Assembly: GCA_002424525.1 (NCBI GenBank)
Contig: DIKJ01000152.1
Coordinates: 1 to 11,888, forward strand
Source of the DNA: Bacteroidales bacterium UBA5621
GTDB taxonomy: Bacteria; Bacteroidota; Bacteroidia; Bacteroidales; VadinHA17
DNA length: 11,888 nt
Reading direction: 5' to 3'
Shown here: piece after piece, positions 1 through 8,004 of the stretch
Layout of the letters: each line of letters starts with the position of its first letter
How positions within the stretch are numbered: position 1 is the first letter of the stretch
Translations under genes and position numbers: made by a program
Notes under the pieces: model-generated
Database searches by the model: none
Told to the model about the DNA's origin: nothing
Seen by the model: only the letters and a program-made list of their open reading frames with translations

Positions 1-1811
1 CTGCGTGTCGCAGGAATCTTGAACCTTTTCCTGTTGTTCAGGTATGAAGCAGTTAAGGTATCTGCCTTCCGGATCTCCTCCGGCCTGCCTGATGCAACCA
101 CCTGTCCCCCGTTGCGTCCCGCACCCGGACCCATGTCGATTATATGGTCCGCCGACAGGATCATCTCCTTGTCGTGTTCCACGACGATCACCGAGTTTCC
201 TGAGTCCCTGAGATGCTTCAGGGCTTCTATCAGCCGCCTGTTGTCTCTCTGGTGCAGGCCGATGCTTGGTTCATCGAGTATATAGAGGACATTCACGAGC
301 CTCGAGCCGATCTGGGTTGCGAGCCTGATCCTCTGGCTCTCTCCTCCCGACAGGGTTCTGGCTCCCCTGTTAAGCGAGAGATATTCGAGGCCCACCTCAA
401 GCAGGAACTGAAGCCGGTCCCTTATTTCCTTAAGGATCTCCGCACCTATCTTCTTTTGCTTCTCCGTCATGTCATCCTCCACGGTCGCCAGAAAGTCCGA
501 GAGATCCCTGATATCCATTGATGAAAGCTCTCCAATGTTCCTGCCGGCTATCCTGAAGTAAAGGGATTCTTTCTTAAGTCTCAGTCCGTTGCATTCGGGA
601 CATACGTTATATGTCACATACTGGTCCTTCATCCTGTAACCGTTCTTTTTCCCGTTTATCTGCTCGGTATTTCCGACGAAGTTCACGACCCCTTCGAAGG
701 TAAGGAAATAGTTGGAAGTCATTCCCAGAGGAGTATTCGACAGTTTGAGCACTTCATCCGATCCGTAAAGCACTTTGTTCAGTGCCTCTGCGGGTATCTC
801 GCTGATAGGTGTGTCGAGTGTAAATCCGTTCTTTTCGGCGATTGCTTCTATCTGCCAGAAGATCCAGACATTACGGTATTTCCCCAGAGGCTCGATACCC
901 CCCTTCCGGATGCTCAGGGCGGGATCCGGGATCAGCTTACTCTGATCGATGGCTGATATCTCACCCAGTCCGTTGCAATGGGGACAGGCGCCCTGGGGAG
1001 AGTTAAAGGAGAATGTATGAGGTGCCGGTTCGTTATACGACACTCCTGTGACGGGGCACATCAGGTGTCTGCTGAAATAACGGGGCTCGAAGCTGTCAGT
1101 ATCAAGGACCATCATCACACCATCGCCCTGATCAAGAGCGAACAGTACAGAATCGTGAAGGCGCTTGTCGGATACATCACCTACCCGGAATTTGTCAATG
1201 ACAAGTTCAATATAGTGGGTCTTGTAGCGGTCGAGCTTAAGGCTGTGACTCAGTTCCTTAACCTCCCCGTCGATTCTGACATGAAGGAATCCTTTCCTCC
1301 TCAGCTGTTCGAACAGCTCCTTGTAGTGTCCTTTCCTCCCCTTGATCACTGGTGAGAGGAAGTAGACCTTTTTATCGGAAAACCGGTCCTTGACAAGCTC
1401 AAGAATCTGATCATCAGTATATTTAACCATCTTTTCACCCGATGCGTATGAATAAGCATCAGCGGCTCTGGCATACAGGAGTCTCAGGAAGTCATAAATC
1501 TCAGTTATTGTTCCGACGGTTGACCTCGGGTTTTTATTGGTGGATTTCTGCTCAATGGATATCACCGGGCTTAGTCCTGTTATCTTGTCAACGTCGGGCC
1601 GCTCCATCCCCCCCAGGAACTGACGGGCATAGGCTGACAATGTTTCCATATAGCGTCTCTGGCCCTCGGCGTATATAGTGTCGAAGGCAAGCGATGATTT
1701 GCCGCTTCCGCTCAAACCGGTTATAACTACCAGTTTGTTGCGCGGAACGGTAACATCGATATTCCTCAGGTTGTGGACTCTTGCACCAAAGACCTCAATT
1801 CCGTCGTTCAT
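1..1811 (-). CDS. uvrA: Excinuclease ABC subunit A (UvrA), N-terminal ~603 residues, cut by window edge
   Basis: UvrA is the DNA-damage-recognising ATPase of nucleotide excision repair; as a dimer it loads UvrB on damaged DNA in the cytoplasm. Translating the minus strand from the ATG at 1811 gives [20 protein letters not shown]. Walker A follows (GLSGSGKSS, residues 32-40), then the motif [19 protein letters not shown], a zinc-module region (residues 252-279), the ABC signature [12 protein letters not shown] from residue 487, Walker B ([16 protein letters not shown]) and the switch histidine in VIVVEHD. These are the landmarks of the first half of UvrA (family length about 940). The reading frame is open to base 1, so the second ATPase half lies outside the window. 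The first zinc module reads C252-P-V-T255 ... C276-P-H-C279, so one Cys ligand is Thr. The start is 23 bp after the stop of the lytic transglycosylase gene on the same strand, suggesting co-transcription; no strong Shine-Dalgarno is seen. Confidence 0.97.
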   Translation of the reverse strand, partial: MNDGIEVFGARVHNLRNIDVTVPRNKLVVITGLSGSGKSSLAFDTIYAEGQRRYMETLSAYARQFLGGMERPDVDKITGLSPVISIEQKSTNKNPRSTVGTITEIYDFLRLLYARAADAYSYASGEKMVKYTDDQILELVKDRFSDKKVYFLSPVIKGRKGHYKELFEQLRRKGFLHVRIDGEVKELSHSLKLDRYKTHYIELVIDKFRVGDVSDKRLHDSVLFALDQGDGVMMVLDTDSFEPRYFSRHLMCPVTGVSYNEPAPHTFSFNSPQGACPHCNGLGEISAIDQSKLIPDPALSIRKGGIEPLGKYRNVWIFWQIEAIAEKNGFTLDTPISEIPAEALNKVLYGSDEVLKLSNTPLGMTSNYFLTFEGVVNFVGNTEQINGKKNGYRMKDQYVTYNVCPECNGLRLKKESLYFRIAGRNIGELSSMDIRDLSDFLATVEDDMTEKQKKIGAEILKEIRDRLQFLLEVGLEYLSLNRGARTLSGGESQRIRLATQIGSRLVNVLYILDEPSIGLHQRDNRRLIEALKHLRDSGNSVIVVEHDKEMILSADHIIDMGPGAGRNGGQVVASGRPEEIRKADTLTASYLNNRKRFKIPATR

Positions 1812-1834
1812 TTCTGATCTTCGCCTTCCGGGTA

Positions 1835-2794
1835 TTAAAAATCTTCCTCTCTCTGTCCTGTCATCCTCTCACCTTCAACCGGTATCTTTATCAGGTACTC
1901 CTTTCCGGGACGGGGGGTAAATGATGGTCTTCTGAGCCATGGATTAAAAAATTTCAATAATTTATAATTCGTACCGTGGTTCTTAGCAAAATCGGCAAAA
2001 TCATCTATCGCGGCTGTAACCCTGACCTCGTAATAATTCAGTGGAGGATAGTATTCCTCCTCCCTGATATCGAAGCCGTATTGCGCGGGATCCGATATTA
2101 CAAGTTTATAGGCAATGGCCCTGAACACATATCTGGCAGTCTCCTCGGTAAGGAGAAGATCATAGTAGTTGTTCTCCTTCTGTATCCTTATCTGTTCATC
2201 TATAGCTGCTCTTCCTCCGTTATATGATGCTGCGGCAAGTGCCCAGCTGCCATATCTCTCATACGATTTCAGCAGGTAATCGCATGCAAACTGGGTCGAT
2301 TTCTCGAGATGGTAACGCTCGTCAGTAATTGTAGTTATCTCCATTCCTGCTTCCTTGCCCGTGGCAGGCATTATCTGCCAGAAACCGGCGGCCCCTCTTG
2401 GCGATACCGCATTGCTGAACTCGCTTTCGGCCGCAACCAGGTACTTGAGATCATCAGGTACTCCGTTCTTCTCGAGGATCTTTTCAATGACAGGAAAATA
2501 TCTGTTGGCTCTTTTTATGATCAGGATAGTCGAAGAGTGGCGGTAAGCACTTATAAGGATCTCGCGATCAAGACTCTCCCGGGTATCAAAATATTCCAGG
2601 GGGACTCTCTCTCCTGCAAAACTGACCTCATCAGGCAGACGGTAAGCAATGTTTGAAGGGGGCGCCTCCGGCACTGGTTCATCGGGAAGCGTTTCCCCAA
2701 ACCCTTTCAGTCCGGGCGAAATAAGATAAATAATAACCAGAAGTTTAACTATAATCAATGATGTAATGACTGTCTTCTTGGGTGACTTTCTCAT
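1835..2794 (-). CDS. MltD-type membrane-bound lytic transglycosylase (GH23/SLT)
   Basis: Predicted to cleave the MurNAc-GlcNAc bond of peptidoglycan from the periplasmic side, giving 1,6-anhydro-MurNAc ends. From the ATG at 2794 the protein has 319 residues: a basic N-terminus, a hydrophobic anchor or signal (about residues 6-27, [18 protein letters not shown]), a linker, then the SLT domain from about residue 105. The catalytic Glu is predicted at residue 123 in VAAESEF, followed by the family motifs [13 protein letters not shown] and [10 protein letters not shown]. The C-terminal part ([20 protein letters not shown]) resembles the segment after the SLT domain of MltD, but no LysM repeat follows, so it is shorter than E. 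coli MltD. A TTG start at 2824 would extend the frame by 10 residues, but it lies inside a promoter-like -7 box, so the ATG is preferred. It is followed 23 bp later by uvrA. The role is inferred from family. Confidence 0.9.
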   Translation of the reverse strand: MRKSPKKTVITSLIIVKLLVIIYLISPGLKGFGETLPDEPVPEAPPSNIAYRLPDEVSFAGERVPLEYFDTRESLDREILISAYRHSSTILIIKRANRYFPVIEKILEKNGVPDDLKYLVAAESEFSNAVSPRGAAGFWQIMPATGKEAGMEITTITDERYHLEKSTQFACDYLLKSYERYGSWALAAASYNGGRAAIDEQIRIQKENNYYDLLLTEETARYVFRAIAYKLVISDPAQYGFDIREEEYYPPLNYYEVRVTAAIDDFADFAKNHGTNYKLLKFFNPWLRRPSFTPRPGKEYLIKIPVEGERMTGQREEDF

Positions 2795-2821
2795 AAAGTA
2801 TCGTTTATTGAAAACAAAATG

Positions 2822-2829
2822 CAAAGGTA
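2822..2829 (-). promoter_or_regulatory. Bacteroidota-type -7 promoter box for the lytic transglycosylase gene
   Basis: On the minus strand this octamer reads TACCTTTG, a perfect match to the Bacteroidota primary-sigma -7 consensus TAnnTTTG. It ends about 27 bases before the ATG at 2794, giving a short leader. A T-run lies 16-21 bases upstream of the box, where a weak -33 element could sit. The alternative TTG start of the gene overlaps this box, which argues against that start. Transcription has not been shown; this is a motif match. Confidence 0.5.
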
Positions 2830-2881
2830 ATACTTTTCAGCCTGAAAAAATGCCGGAGCAGGGGTTAAATGAACAATGTTG

Positions 2882-2959
2882 CTGGGTACTCGGTCCTGGG
2901 TCCTCGGTCCTGGGTCAACACCGACCGAGTAACGAGCACCGAGCAACGAGGACCCAGAC
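2882..2959. repeat. Palindromic array of ten 7-bp units (imperfect inverted repeat)
   Basis: The left arm (2882-2916) is five back-to-back heptamers: CTGGGTA, CTCGGTC, CTGGGTC, CTCGGTC, CTGGGTC. After an 8-base centre, the right arm (2925-2959) is five heptamers in the opposite sense: CCGAGTA, ACGAGCA, CCGAGCA, ACGAGGA, CCCAGAC. Read on the minus strand with a two-base offset, the right arm is again CTSGKTN heptamers, and each lines up with a left-arm unit with few mismatches. The outermost 11 bases (CTGGGTCCTCG against CGAGGACCCAG) can pair exactly when shifted by units. The array lies in the 209-bp gap between the barrel gene and the transglycosylase gene, both on the minus strand. It could be a dispersed intergenic repeat, a transcript-end hairpin or an RNA-processing site; no T-run terminator follows it directly. 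Confidence 0.85.
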
Positions 2960-3003
2960 TTGATTTCAGACTATTTGACAGATTGCGTTCCGGGAGGGCG
3001 TAA

Positions 3004-4314
3004 TCAGAATCTGTATGACAATCCCGAGAATATGCCGAATGAATAGGGATGGGTTCTTAAGCCCGGCACGTTTGTGAAAGGATTAAGGTAATATCTGAAT
3101 GTGGGTTCGAGGTTGAAGGATATCTTATCAGAAAAGTTATATTCCATTCCCATTCCGAGGGAACTGCTTATTGTGAAAGGATTCAGCCCTTCCGTTTTTC
3201 CGACTGCAAGTCTGCCGGCATCCGAGGTGGTATAGACTGAGTTGTTTACCAGCAGGTTATAGGATAACCCTCCTATCAGGTTAAAGTCGATGACTCTGTT
3301 CAGCAGTTTATACCTTATAATAACCGGCATCTCTATATAGCTGAAGCTTTGCTGCAGAGAACTGTTCATATAATCAAGCTCCGATTTGACCGGGTCGAAC
3401 ACATCGTTGGTATAGGCTGTAAGAACTCTGTCTGCGCTCCTGTCAATAAGGAACACATCCGAGTTGTTTGTATAAATAGTACCGCTTGACGTGAGTACCC
3501 TGAAGTTGGCATCCCCCTTGGTATAATCGTAACGCTGGAATCCGGCGTATGAGCTTATTCCCGCAACCTCCTGCCCGACTGAAGCATAATAGATGCCTGA
3601 CTGAATGCTTAGCTTTTTGCTCAGTTTGTATGCAAAACCGACCCCGCCGGAATAAGAAACGCGGGCCTGTTCAGATGCCATCAGCTGTTGTGAGAGATCA
3701 TCGCCGGAAGCGGCAAATCCGTTATAGTAGATCGGGGATGCAAGTGCGGACAATGACCATCTGGGCGACCTCTCCTTACCGTTATCAACATACGATTCTG
3801 CGTCATTAATTTCTTTAGTTCCCGAGAAGCGTATAATATCGGTCATGTAGAGTGCTGATACCCGTCCGGGCGGTGAGATCAACTCACTATATGAAAAGTT
3901 GTCTGTTGCGGGGGGAAATCCGGTTTCGTCAGTACTGATAATGTTTTCTGCTAGTTGAACAGTCTCATTTATTACAGCCTGCTCTCTCCGGGGAACCGTT
4001 TCCCTTCTCCTGTTTTCCCTGAAAGCCAATACCGGGGGAGCAGGGTTGCTGGCCAGCATTTGCTCAGATAACTCATTCATTGCCGGCATAAGGTTCTCAG
4101 CAGAAACCTGTAATTCCCTGTTGTAGCGGTAAACAATAACACTGAGGGATAAAAGCACTGCAATCATTGCAGCAGAACGGAGAAATAAAAACGGGCCCGC
4201 CTTTTTCCTTATCACCGGCCGAATATTTGCCCATGCCCCAATGGGAGGAAGTACTTCAAGATCCTTCAGGCCGTTCCTGAACAGGAGATCAATATTTGCT
4301 CCGCTAGTATCCAT
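3004..4314 (-). CDS. Sigma-linked membrane protein with C-terminal outer-membrane beta-barrel (candidate anti-sigma/sensor)
   Basis: No named family was recognised for the whole 436-residue protein. Residues 1-40 are cytoplasmic-looking and include DLLFRNGLKDLE followed by LPPIGAWANI, a pattern often seen at the N-terminus of Bacteroidota proteins encoded next to ECF sigma factors. One membrane helix follows at about 43-62 (FLFLRSAAMIAVLLSLSVIV). Residues 65-184 are a charged, Pro-containing linker. From about 185 (RWSLSALASPIYYNG) to the end there are alternating aromatic/polar strands such as YSGGVGFAYKLSKKLSIQSG, ending in GLSYRF with a terminal Phe, as in outer-membrane barrels. The ATG overlaps the sigma gene by 11 bp, so translation is probably coupled. 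The inferred role is to bind the sigma factor at the inner membrane and carry an envelope signal. Which membrane or membranes it occupies is uncertain. Confidence 0.75.
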   Translation of the reverse strand: MDTSGANIDLLFRNGLKDLEVLPPIGAWANIRPVIRKKAGPFLFLRSAAMIAVLLSLSVIVYRYNRELQVSAENLMPAMNELSEQMLASNPAPPVLAFRENRRRETVPRREQAVINETVQLAENIISTDETGFPPATDNFSYSELISPPGRVSALYMTDIIRFSGTKEINDAESYVDNGKERSPRWSLSALASPIYYNGFAASGDDLSQQLMASEQARVSYSGGVGFAYKLSKKLSIQSGIYYASVGQEVAGISSYAGFQRYDYTKGDANFRVLTSSGTIYTNNSDVFLIDRSADRVLTAYTNDVFDPVKSELDYMNSSLQQSFSYIEMPVIIRYKLLNRVIDFNLIGGLSYNLLVNNSVYTTSDAGRLAVGKTEGLNPFTISSSLGMGMEYNFSDKISFNLEPTFRYYLNPFTNVPGLRTHPYSFGIFSGLSYRF

Positions 4315-4867
4315 TGACGATCTGTTTTTGAATTCCCGTAAAAAGATTCACTTTTCGCTGAAGAATAGCCCGTGCCCTCGAAAGATTTGATTTTGAGGTC
4401 CCTTCGGAGATGTTGATCATCTTGCTGATCTCCTTGTGGGAATAACCTTCGATGGCAAAAAGGTTGAACACCATTCTGTATTTGGGAGGAAGATCCCTGA
4501 TAATTTCAAGCAGGTCGATAGCCTCGAGCCCGGTATAATGCTCATTATAGGGTTCCGATTCACTTTCCGGCAACAGATCAATATCATCAACCCTGTAAAG
4601 ATGGTTCCTGCTGCGGAATTTCTCCAGTGCAGTGTTGACAATAATACGGCGCATCCATCCTTCAAAAGAACCTTCATTCTTATAATGCACGAGATTCTCA
4701 AAAATCTTGATAAACCCTTCCTGTAAAACATCCCGTGCCTCTTCATCATTCCCGGAATACTGAAGGCATATGGCATACAATCTGGATGCATGCCGCCGGT
4801 ACAGAAGCTCCTGATCTCTTCTGTTGCCAGCCAGACAACCTTTTATGATATTTTTCAAGTCTGGCAA
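4304..4867 (-). CDS. ECF-family RNA polymerase sigma factor (TTG start)
   Basis: This 187-residue protein has the two-domain ECF sigma layout. Sigma region 2 covers about residues 21-86 (LYRRHASRLYAICLQYSG, then DEEARDVLQEGFIKIFENL and SFEGWMRRIIVNTALEKFR); region 4 covers about 119-173 (LPPKYRMVFNLFAIEGYSHKEISKMI, then EGTSKSNLSRARAIL), including the helix-turn-helix that reads -35 elements. It should direct RNA polymerase to a small regulon; the targets cannot be read here. The start is TTG: an in-frame TAG lies two codons upstream (TAG ACC TTG), and the first in-frame ATG is residue 72, inside region 2. The stop overlaps the start of the downstream membrane/barrel gene by 11 bp, the usual layout of an ECF sigma with its anti-sigma. 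No SusC/TonB receptor gene is adjacent. Confidence 0.93.
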   Translation of the reverse strand: MPDLKNIIKGCLAGNRRDQELLYRRHASRLYAICLQYSGNDEEARDVLQEGFIKIFENLVHYKNEGSFEGWMRRIIVNTALEKFRSRNHLYRVDDIDLLPESESEPYNEHYTGLEAIDLLEIIRDLPPKYRMVFNLFAIEGYSHKEISKMINISEGTSKSNLSRARAILQRKVNLFTGIQKQIVNGY

Positions 4868-4875
4868 GGTCTAAA

Positions 4876-4880
4876 CCTTT
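4876..4880 (-). promoter_or_regulatory. Ribosome binding site supporting the TTG start of the sigma gene
   Basis: The minus strand reads AAAGG, then eight bases, then TTG at 4867-4865. This is one of few plausible Shine-Dalgarno-like sites in the window. With the in-frame TAG between it and the TTG it favours the first TTG over the second TTG at codon 4 (17-base spacing). Confidence 0.45.
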
Positions 4881-4973
4881 AACAAACTATAAAGATATAA
4901 TAAATCTGTCTGAAATGCCAGCATTCCACACAAGAAAGATGCTGATAATGGAAAAAAGGTTGCGTCGGAGGCG

Positions 4974-6368
4974 CTATAAATGAATAACCTCATCATAAGC
5001 TGCCGCGGCTGCTTCCATAATTGCCTCTGACATAGTCGGATGCGGGTGAATAGATTTGATTATCTCATGGGCTGTCGTCTCAAGTTTCCTGGCAACAACG
5101 ATCTCTGCTATCATCTCAGTGACATTCGATCCGATCATGTGGGCGCCCAGCAGTTCCCCATAGGCAGAATCAAAAACAAGCTTCACAAAACCATCTCTTG
5201 CACCTGCTGAACTTGCTTTGCCAGAGGCAGTAAACGGGAACTTACCGACTTTTATCTCATAGCCTGCCTCCCTAGCGGCAGATTCCGTGAGCCCGCAGGA
5301 GGCTATTTCGGGATTCGTGTAGGTGCAGGCAGGAACGTTTTTATAATCCAGAGGATCAGGATCCAGTCCGGCCATCTTTTCCACGCAGATAATGCCCTCA
5401 GCCGATGCTACGTGCGCCAGGGCCGGTCCGTGGACAATATCCCCGATGGCACATACCCCCGGAATCGTGGTCCTGTAATATTCATCAACCACCACCTTGC
5501 CCTTCTCCATTTCAATACCCTGTTCCTCAAGTCCCAGCCCCTCAGTGTTTGGCACTACTCCGGCAGCTGACAAAACGATTTCTGCTTCAACGACTTCCTG
5601 ACCTCCTCCCTGGGTCCTAATAGTTACCCTGCAATTTTCCCCTGAAGTGTCTGCCGACTCAACGGATGACCCGGTAAGTATTTTTATCTTACGTTTCTTA
5701 AAGGATCTCTCCAGTTGCTTTGAGACCTCTTCATCCTCATTGGGAACGATCCGTGGAAGAAACTCAACCAGTGTCACCTCAGTTCCCAGTGTCCGGTAGA
5801 AATCAGCAAACTCGCAACCTATGGCTCCCGATCCGACGATCACCATCGACGCGGGTAGTTTTTCAAGGGTCATGGCTTCCCTGTATCCGATAATCTTCTT
5901 TCCATCCTGTTTAAGTCCGGGCAATTCCTTTGACCGGGCTCCTGTGGCCAGAATAATATTGCCGGCCGGGTAGCTTTTCCTGTTGCCATCCCTGTCTTCA
6001 ACCTCAACGCTGTTTTGCCCGGAAAGACGGCCCGACCCTTCAATGAGAACAATTTTGTTTTTTTTGAAAAGGAACCTGACTCCCTTGCTCATACCTTCCG
6101 CAACACTCCGGCTTCTGGCGATAACCGCTGCAAAATCTGCTTTGACCTCTCCTCCGGTCACTATTCCGTAATCTGAAGCATGGTTAATATATTCGAGGAC
6201 CTGCGCGCTCTTTAACAGCGATTTTGTCGGGATACAGCCCCAGTTCAGGCATACCCCGCCCGGCTCCGCTCTCTCAATAATGGCTACTCTCATTTTCAGC
6301 TGAGAAGCCCTTATGCCTGCCACATAACCTCCCGGGCCGCTTCCGATTATAATCAGATCAAAATCCAT
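4974..6368 (-). CDS. lpdA: Dihydrolipoyl dehydrogenase (E3, lipoamide dehydrogenase)
   Basis: Cytoplasmic flavoenzyme that reoxidises dihydrolipoyl groups of 2-oxoacid dehydrogenase complexes or the glycine cleavage system, passing electrons through FAD to NAD+. The 464 residues are full family length. The FAD-binding GSGPGGYVAG is at residues 9-18, the redox disulphide C40-C45 in GGVCLNWGCIPTKS, the NAD-binding VGSGAIG at 178-184 with Glu202 ending the second strand, the second FAD motif AIGD at about 307-310, and the catalytic His443/Glu448 pair in HPHPTMSEA. There is no N-terminal lipoyl domain. The ATG at 6368 lies 54 bp after the permease stop with no promoter-like box between, so it may share the zinc-transporter transcript. 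No E1, E2 or lipoylation gene is in the window, so which complex it serves is unknown. Confidence 0.96.
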   Translation of the reverse strand: MDFDLIIIGSGPGGYVAGIRASQLKMRVAIIERAEPGGVCLNWGCIPTKSLLKSAQVLEYINHASDYGIVTGGEVKADFAAVIARSRSVAEGMSKGVRFLFKKNKIVLIEGSGRLSGQNSVEVEDRDGNRKSYPAGNIILATGARSKELPGLKQDGKKIIGYREAMTLEKLPASMVIVGSGAIGCEFADFYRTLGTEVTLVEFLPRIVPNEDEEVSKQLERSFKKRKIKILTGSSVESADTSGENCRVTIRTQGGGQEVVEAEIVLSAAGVVPNTEGLGLEEQGIEMEKGKVVVDEYYRTTIPGVCAIGDIVHGPALAHVASAEGIICVEKMAGLDPDPLDYKNVPACTYTNPEIASCGLTESAAREAGYEIKVGKFPFTASGKASSAGARDGFVKLVFDSAYGELLGAHMIGSNVTEMIAEIVVARKLETTAHEIIKSIHPHPTMSEAIMEAAAAAYDEVIHL

Positions 6369-6422
6369 GGTATATTATTTTTTAATAATCATTAAATCTC
6401 TTTGAAAATATATCCTTAACAT

Positions 6423-7241
6423 CTATGGCGTACTTTTCGCTGTCAGCTTTTTTACCACTTTCCCTGTCACCCAGAACAGAACCAGGGTGAAAATTATTGT
6501 CGCACCCACAGGTATCCCGGCCAGGTATGATATTGCATAACCCCCCGTGGTACCTGCAAAAGCCGCGACCACCGACCACACGACGATCCTGCTGTACACT
6601 TTTGTGAACAGCATGGCAATATTCGGAGGGATGGTAAGAAGCGATATAACAAGAACAACCCCTGCCATCCTTATATTCAGAACAATTGTAAGGGCTATCA
6701 GGCTGGTGGTAAGATATTTGATGATATTGACATACGAGGAGTAAGTCCGCGCAAACTCCTCATCAAATGATATGTAAAGAATTGTACGGTAGAAAACCAG
6801 GAAATAGAGGATTAGAACCGCTGACAGAATCCCCAGAGCGATGATGTCAGCATTTGTTACGGTAAGTATACTGCCAAAAAGGTAACCCATAAGGTTCGGC
6901 GTGTAACCGGGCGTAAGATAAATGAAGATTATACCTACTGCCATGCCGAAGGCCCATAAAATACCGATCGCGGAATCCTCCCTGATCTTCTGCTTAACTG
7001 AAAGATATTCAACGCCCAGGGCCGACAGTATCCCAAAAATGGCGGCGCCGGCAATGGGATTAAATCCTGCGAAATAACCGATCCCTATCCCGCCGAATGA
7101 AGCATGTGTTATACCCCCGCTCAGGAAAACCATCTTCCTTGTTACGATGTAAGTGCCCGCCAGCCCCGCAGTTATACTCGCAAAGATGGCGCCAAGCAAC
7201 CCTTTTATGATAAATCCGTATTGAAAAATATTTTCCTCCAC
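6423..7241 (-). CDS. znuB: Zinc/manganese ABC transporter permease (ZnuB-like, ABC-3 family)
   Basis: Inner-membrane channel subunit of a metal-ion importer; pairs with the ATPase encoded just upstream. The 272 residues hold about eight or nine hydrophobic segments, beginning IKGLLGAIFASITAGLAG. The family motifs VFLSGGITHASFGGIGIGY and VLVISLLTIPPNIAML are present. The C-terminus is basic (GKVVKKLTAK), as expected on the cytoplasmic side. The start is GTG at 7241-7239, sharing one base with the ATPase stop (TAGTG), which implies coupled translation. A purine-rich GGAGG falls just inside the coding sequence rather than upstream of it, and no better downstream ATG is seen. Metal specificity (Zn versus Mn/Fe) cannot be read from this subunit; zinc is favoured by the His-rich binding protein. 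Confidence 0.93.
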   Translation of the reverse strand: MEENIFQYGFIIKGLLGAIFASITAGLAGTYIVTRKMVFLSGGITHASFGGIGIGYFAGFNPIAGAAIFGILSALGVEYLSVKQKIREDSAIGILWAFGMAVGIIFIYLTPGYTPNLMGYLFGSILTVTNADIIALGILSAVLILYFLVFYRTILYISFDEEFARTYSSYVNIIKYLTTSLIALTIVLNIRMAGVVLVISLLTIPPNIAMLFTKVYSRIVVWSVVAAFAGTTGGYAISYLAGIPVGATIIFTLVLFWVTGKVVKKLTAKSTP

Positions 7242-7987
7242 TATTGGTGATATTTGAGAACTGTATGGGGAACATCACCGTGAGTAATAAGCTGTATCGG
7301 GCACCCGTATGCCAGCAGTTGTTCATTGGTTATCTCCGAAGAGGGATGATAGTGAAGCGTTTTGTTCACACATGCAAACGATTTGACATATGATGAAATA
7401 GTTCCTATATCATGCGAGACCATAAGAATGGCCATACGGTCGTTGAGTTCACGCAGTTTTCCATAAAAATCATTCTCGAAATTGGCATCAACGAAATTCC
7501 CGGGTTCATCGAGCAGAAGCAGTTTCGGGTCCCCTATGATGGCACGGCCAAGGAAAACCCTCTGAAGCTGACCACCCGACAACTCATTCAGGGGCGATTG
7601 TGCCATCTCCGACAATCCGAGCTGCTCAATAACTTCAGAAGCCCTGTTCCTGTCAGCTGACGACATGGCAGGCACAAAGCTCTTTCTGATCATCAGCCCT
7701 GAAAGCAGAACATCTTTTACAGTAACCGGAAAGCTCAGGTCACCCGTCTGCATCTGGGGCAGATACCCGATGCTCTTGCTGCTGACAAGGCTGCTGTTGA
7801 AACTGATGCCTCCCTTAAATGGTTTTACCAGTCCCAGTATTACTTTCAGGAGAGTTGTCTTTCCTCCCCCGTTGGGCCCGATAACTCCAACAAAATCATT
7901 CTCATTCACTTTGAAAGTGACATCCTCAAGAACGGCACTGCCATTATAAGATACTGATAAAGAAGTTATTTCAAAAAGATGCGCCAT
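7241..7987 (-). CDS. znuC: Zinc ABC transporter ATP-binding protein (ZnuC-like)
   Basis: Cytoplasmic ATPase that powers metal import through the adjacent permease. From the ATG at 7987 it is 248 residues (MAHLFEITSLSVSY). It has Walker A GPNGGGKT at about 37-44, the Q-loop YLPQ with Gln at 78, signature LSGGQLQR at 136-143, Walker B LLLLDEP at 156-162 and the switch His in MVSHD at 192. The D-loop region reads GNFVDANFE instead of the more usual TxGVD. The C-terminal tail (YGCPIQLITHGDVPHTVL) contains His residues and resembles tails of metal-importer ATPases. A TTG at 7996 would add three residues; the ATG is preferred because the family normally begins near here. The gap to the binding-protein stop is 17 bp. 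Confidence 0.94.
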   Translation of the reverse strand: MAHLFEITSLSVSYNGSAVLEDVTFKVNENDFVGVIGPNGGGKTTLLKVILGLVKPFKGGISFNSSLVSSKSIGYLPQMQTGDLSFPVTVKDVLLSGLMIRKSFVPAMSSADRNRASEVIEQLGLSEMAQSPLNELSGGQLQRVFLGRAIIGDPKLLLLDEPGNFVDANFENDFYGKLRELNDRMAILMVSHDIGTISSYVKSFACVNKTLHYHPSSEITNEQLLAYGCPIQLITHGDVPHTVLKYHQ

Positions 7988-8004
7988 TCCTATCAATCTT
8001 GTGT

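Noticed and set aside
978..1355. Open frame of 125 codons on the plus strand, plus other plus-strand frames within 1-1800
   Set aside because: They lie antisense to an unbroken, motif-complete uvrA frame and show no recognisable protein features.
2795..2824. Ten-residue N-terminal extension of the transglycosylase from a TTG at 2824
   Set aside because: The TTG is inside a TACCTTTG promoter-like box, and the ATG at 2794 gives a normal signal or anchor segment.
2882..2959. CRISPR array
   Set aside because: The units are 7 bp, contiguous, without spacers, and inverted in the second half; no cas genes are present.
4881..4895. TAnnTTTG promoter upstream of the sigma gene
   Set aside because: The closest sequence is TATAGTTTG, with three instead of two bases between TA and TTTG, and no convincing -33 element.
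4868..4973. Rho-independent terminator after lpdA
   Set aside because: The best dyad (around GAATGC/GCATTTC) is short, has almost no loop and no T-run follows, so it is not supported.
7478..7520. Inactive ATPase because the D-loop region of ZnuC reads GNFVD
   Set aside because: Walker A, Q-loop, signature, Walker B Glu and switch His are all intact; the variation is in a loop that differs among metal-importer ATPases.
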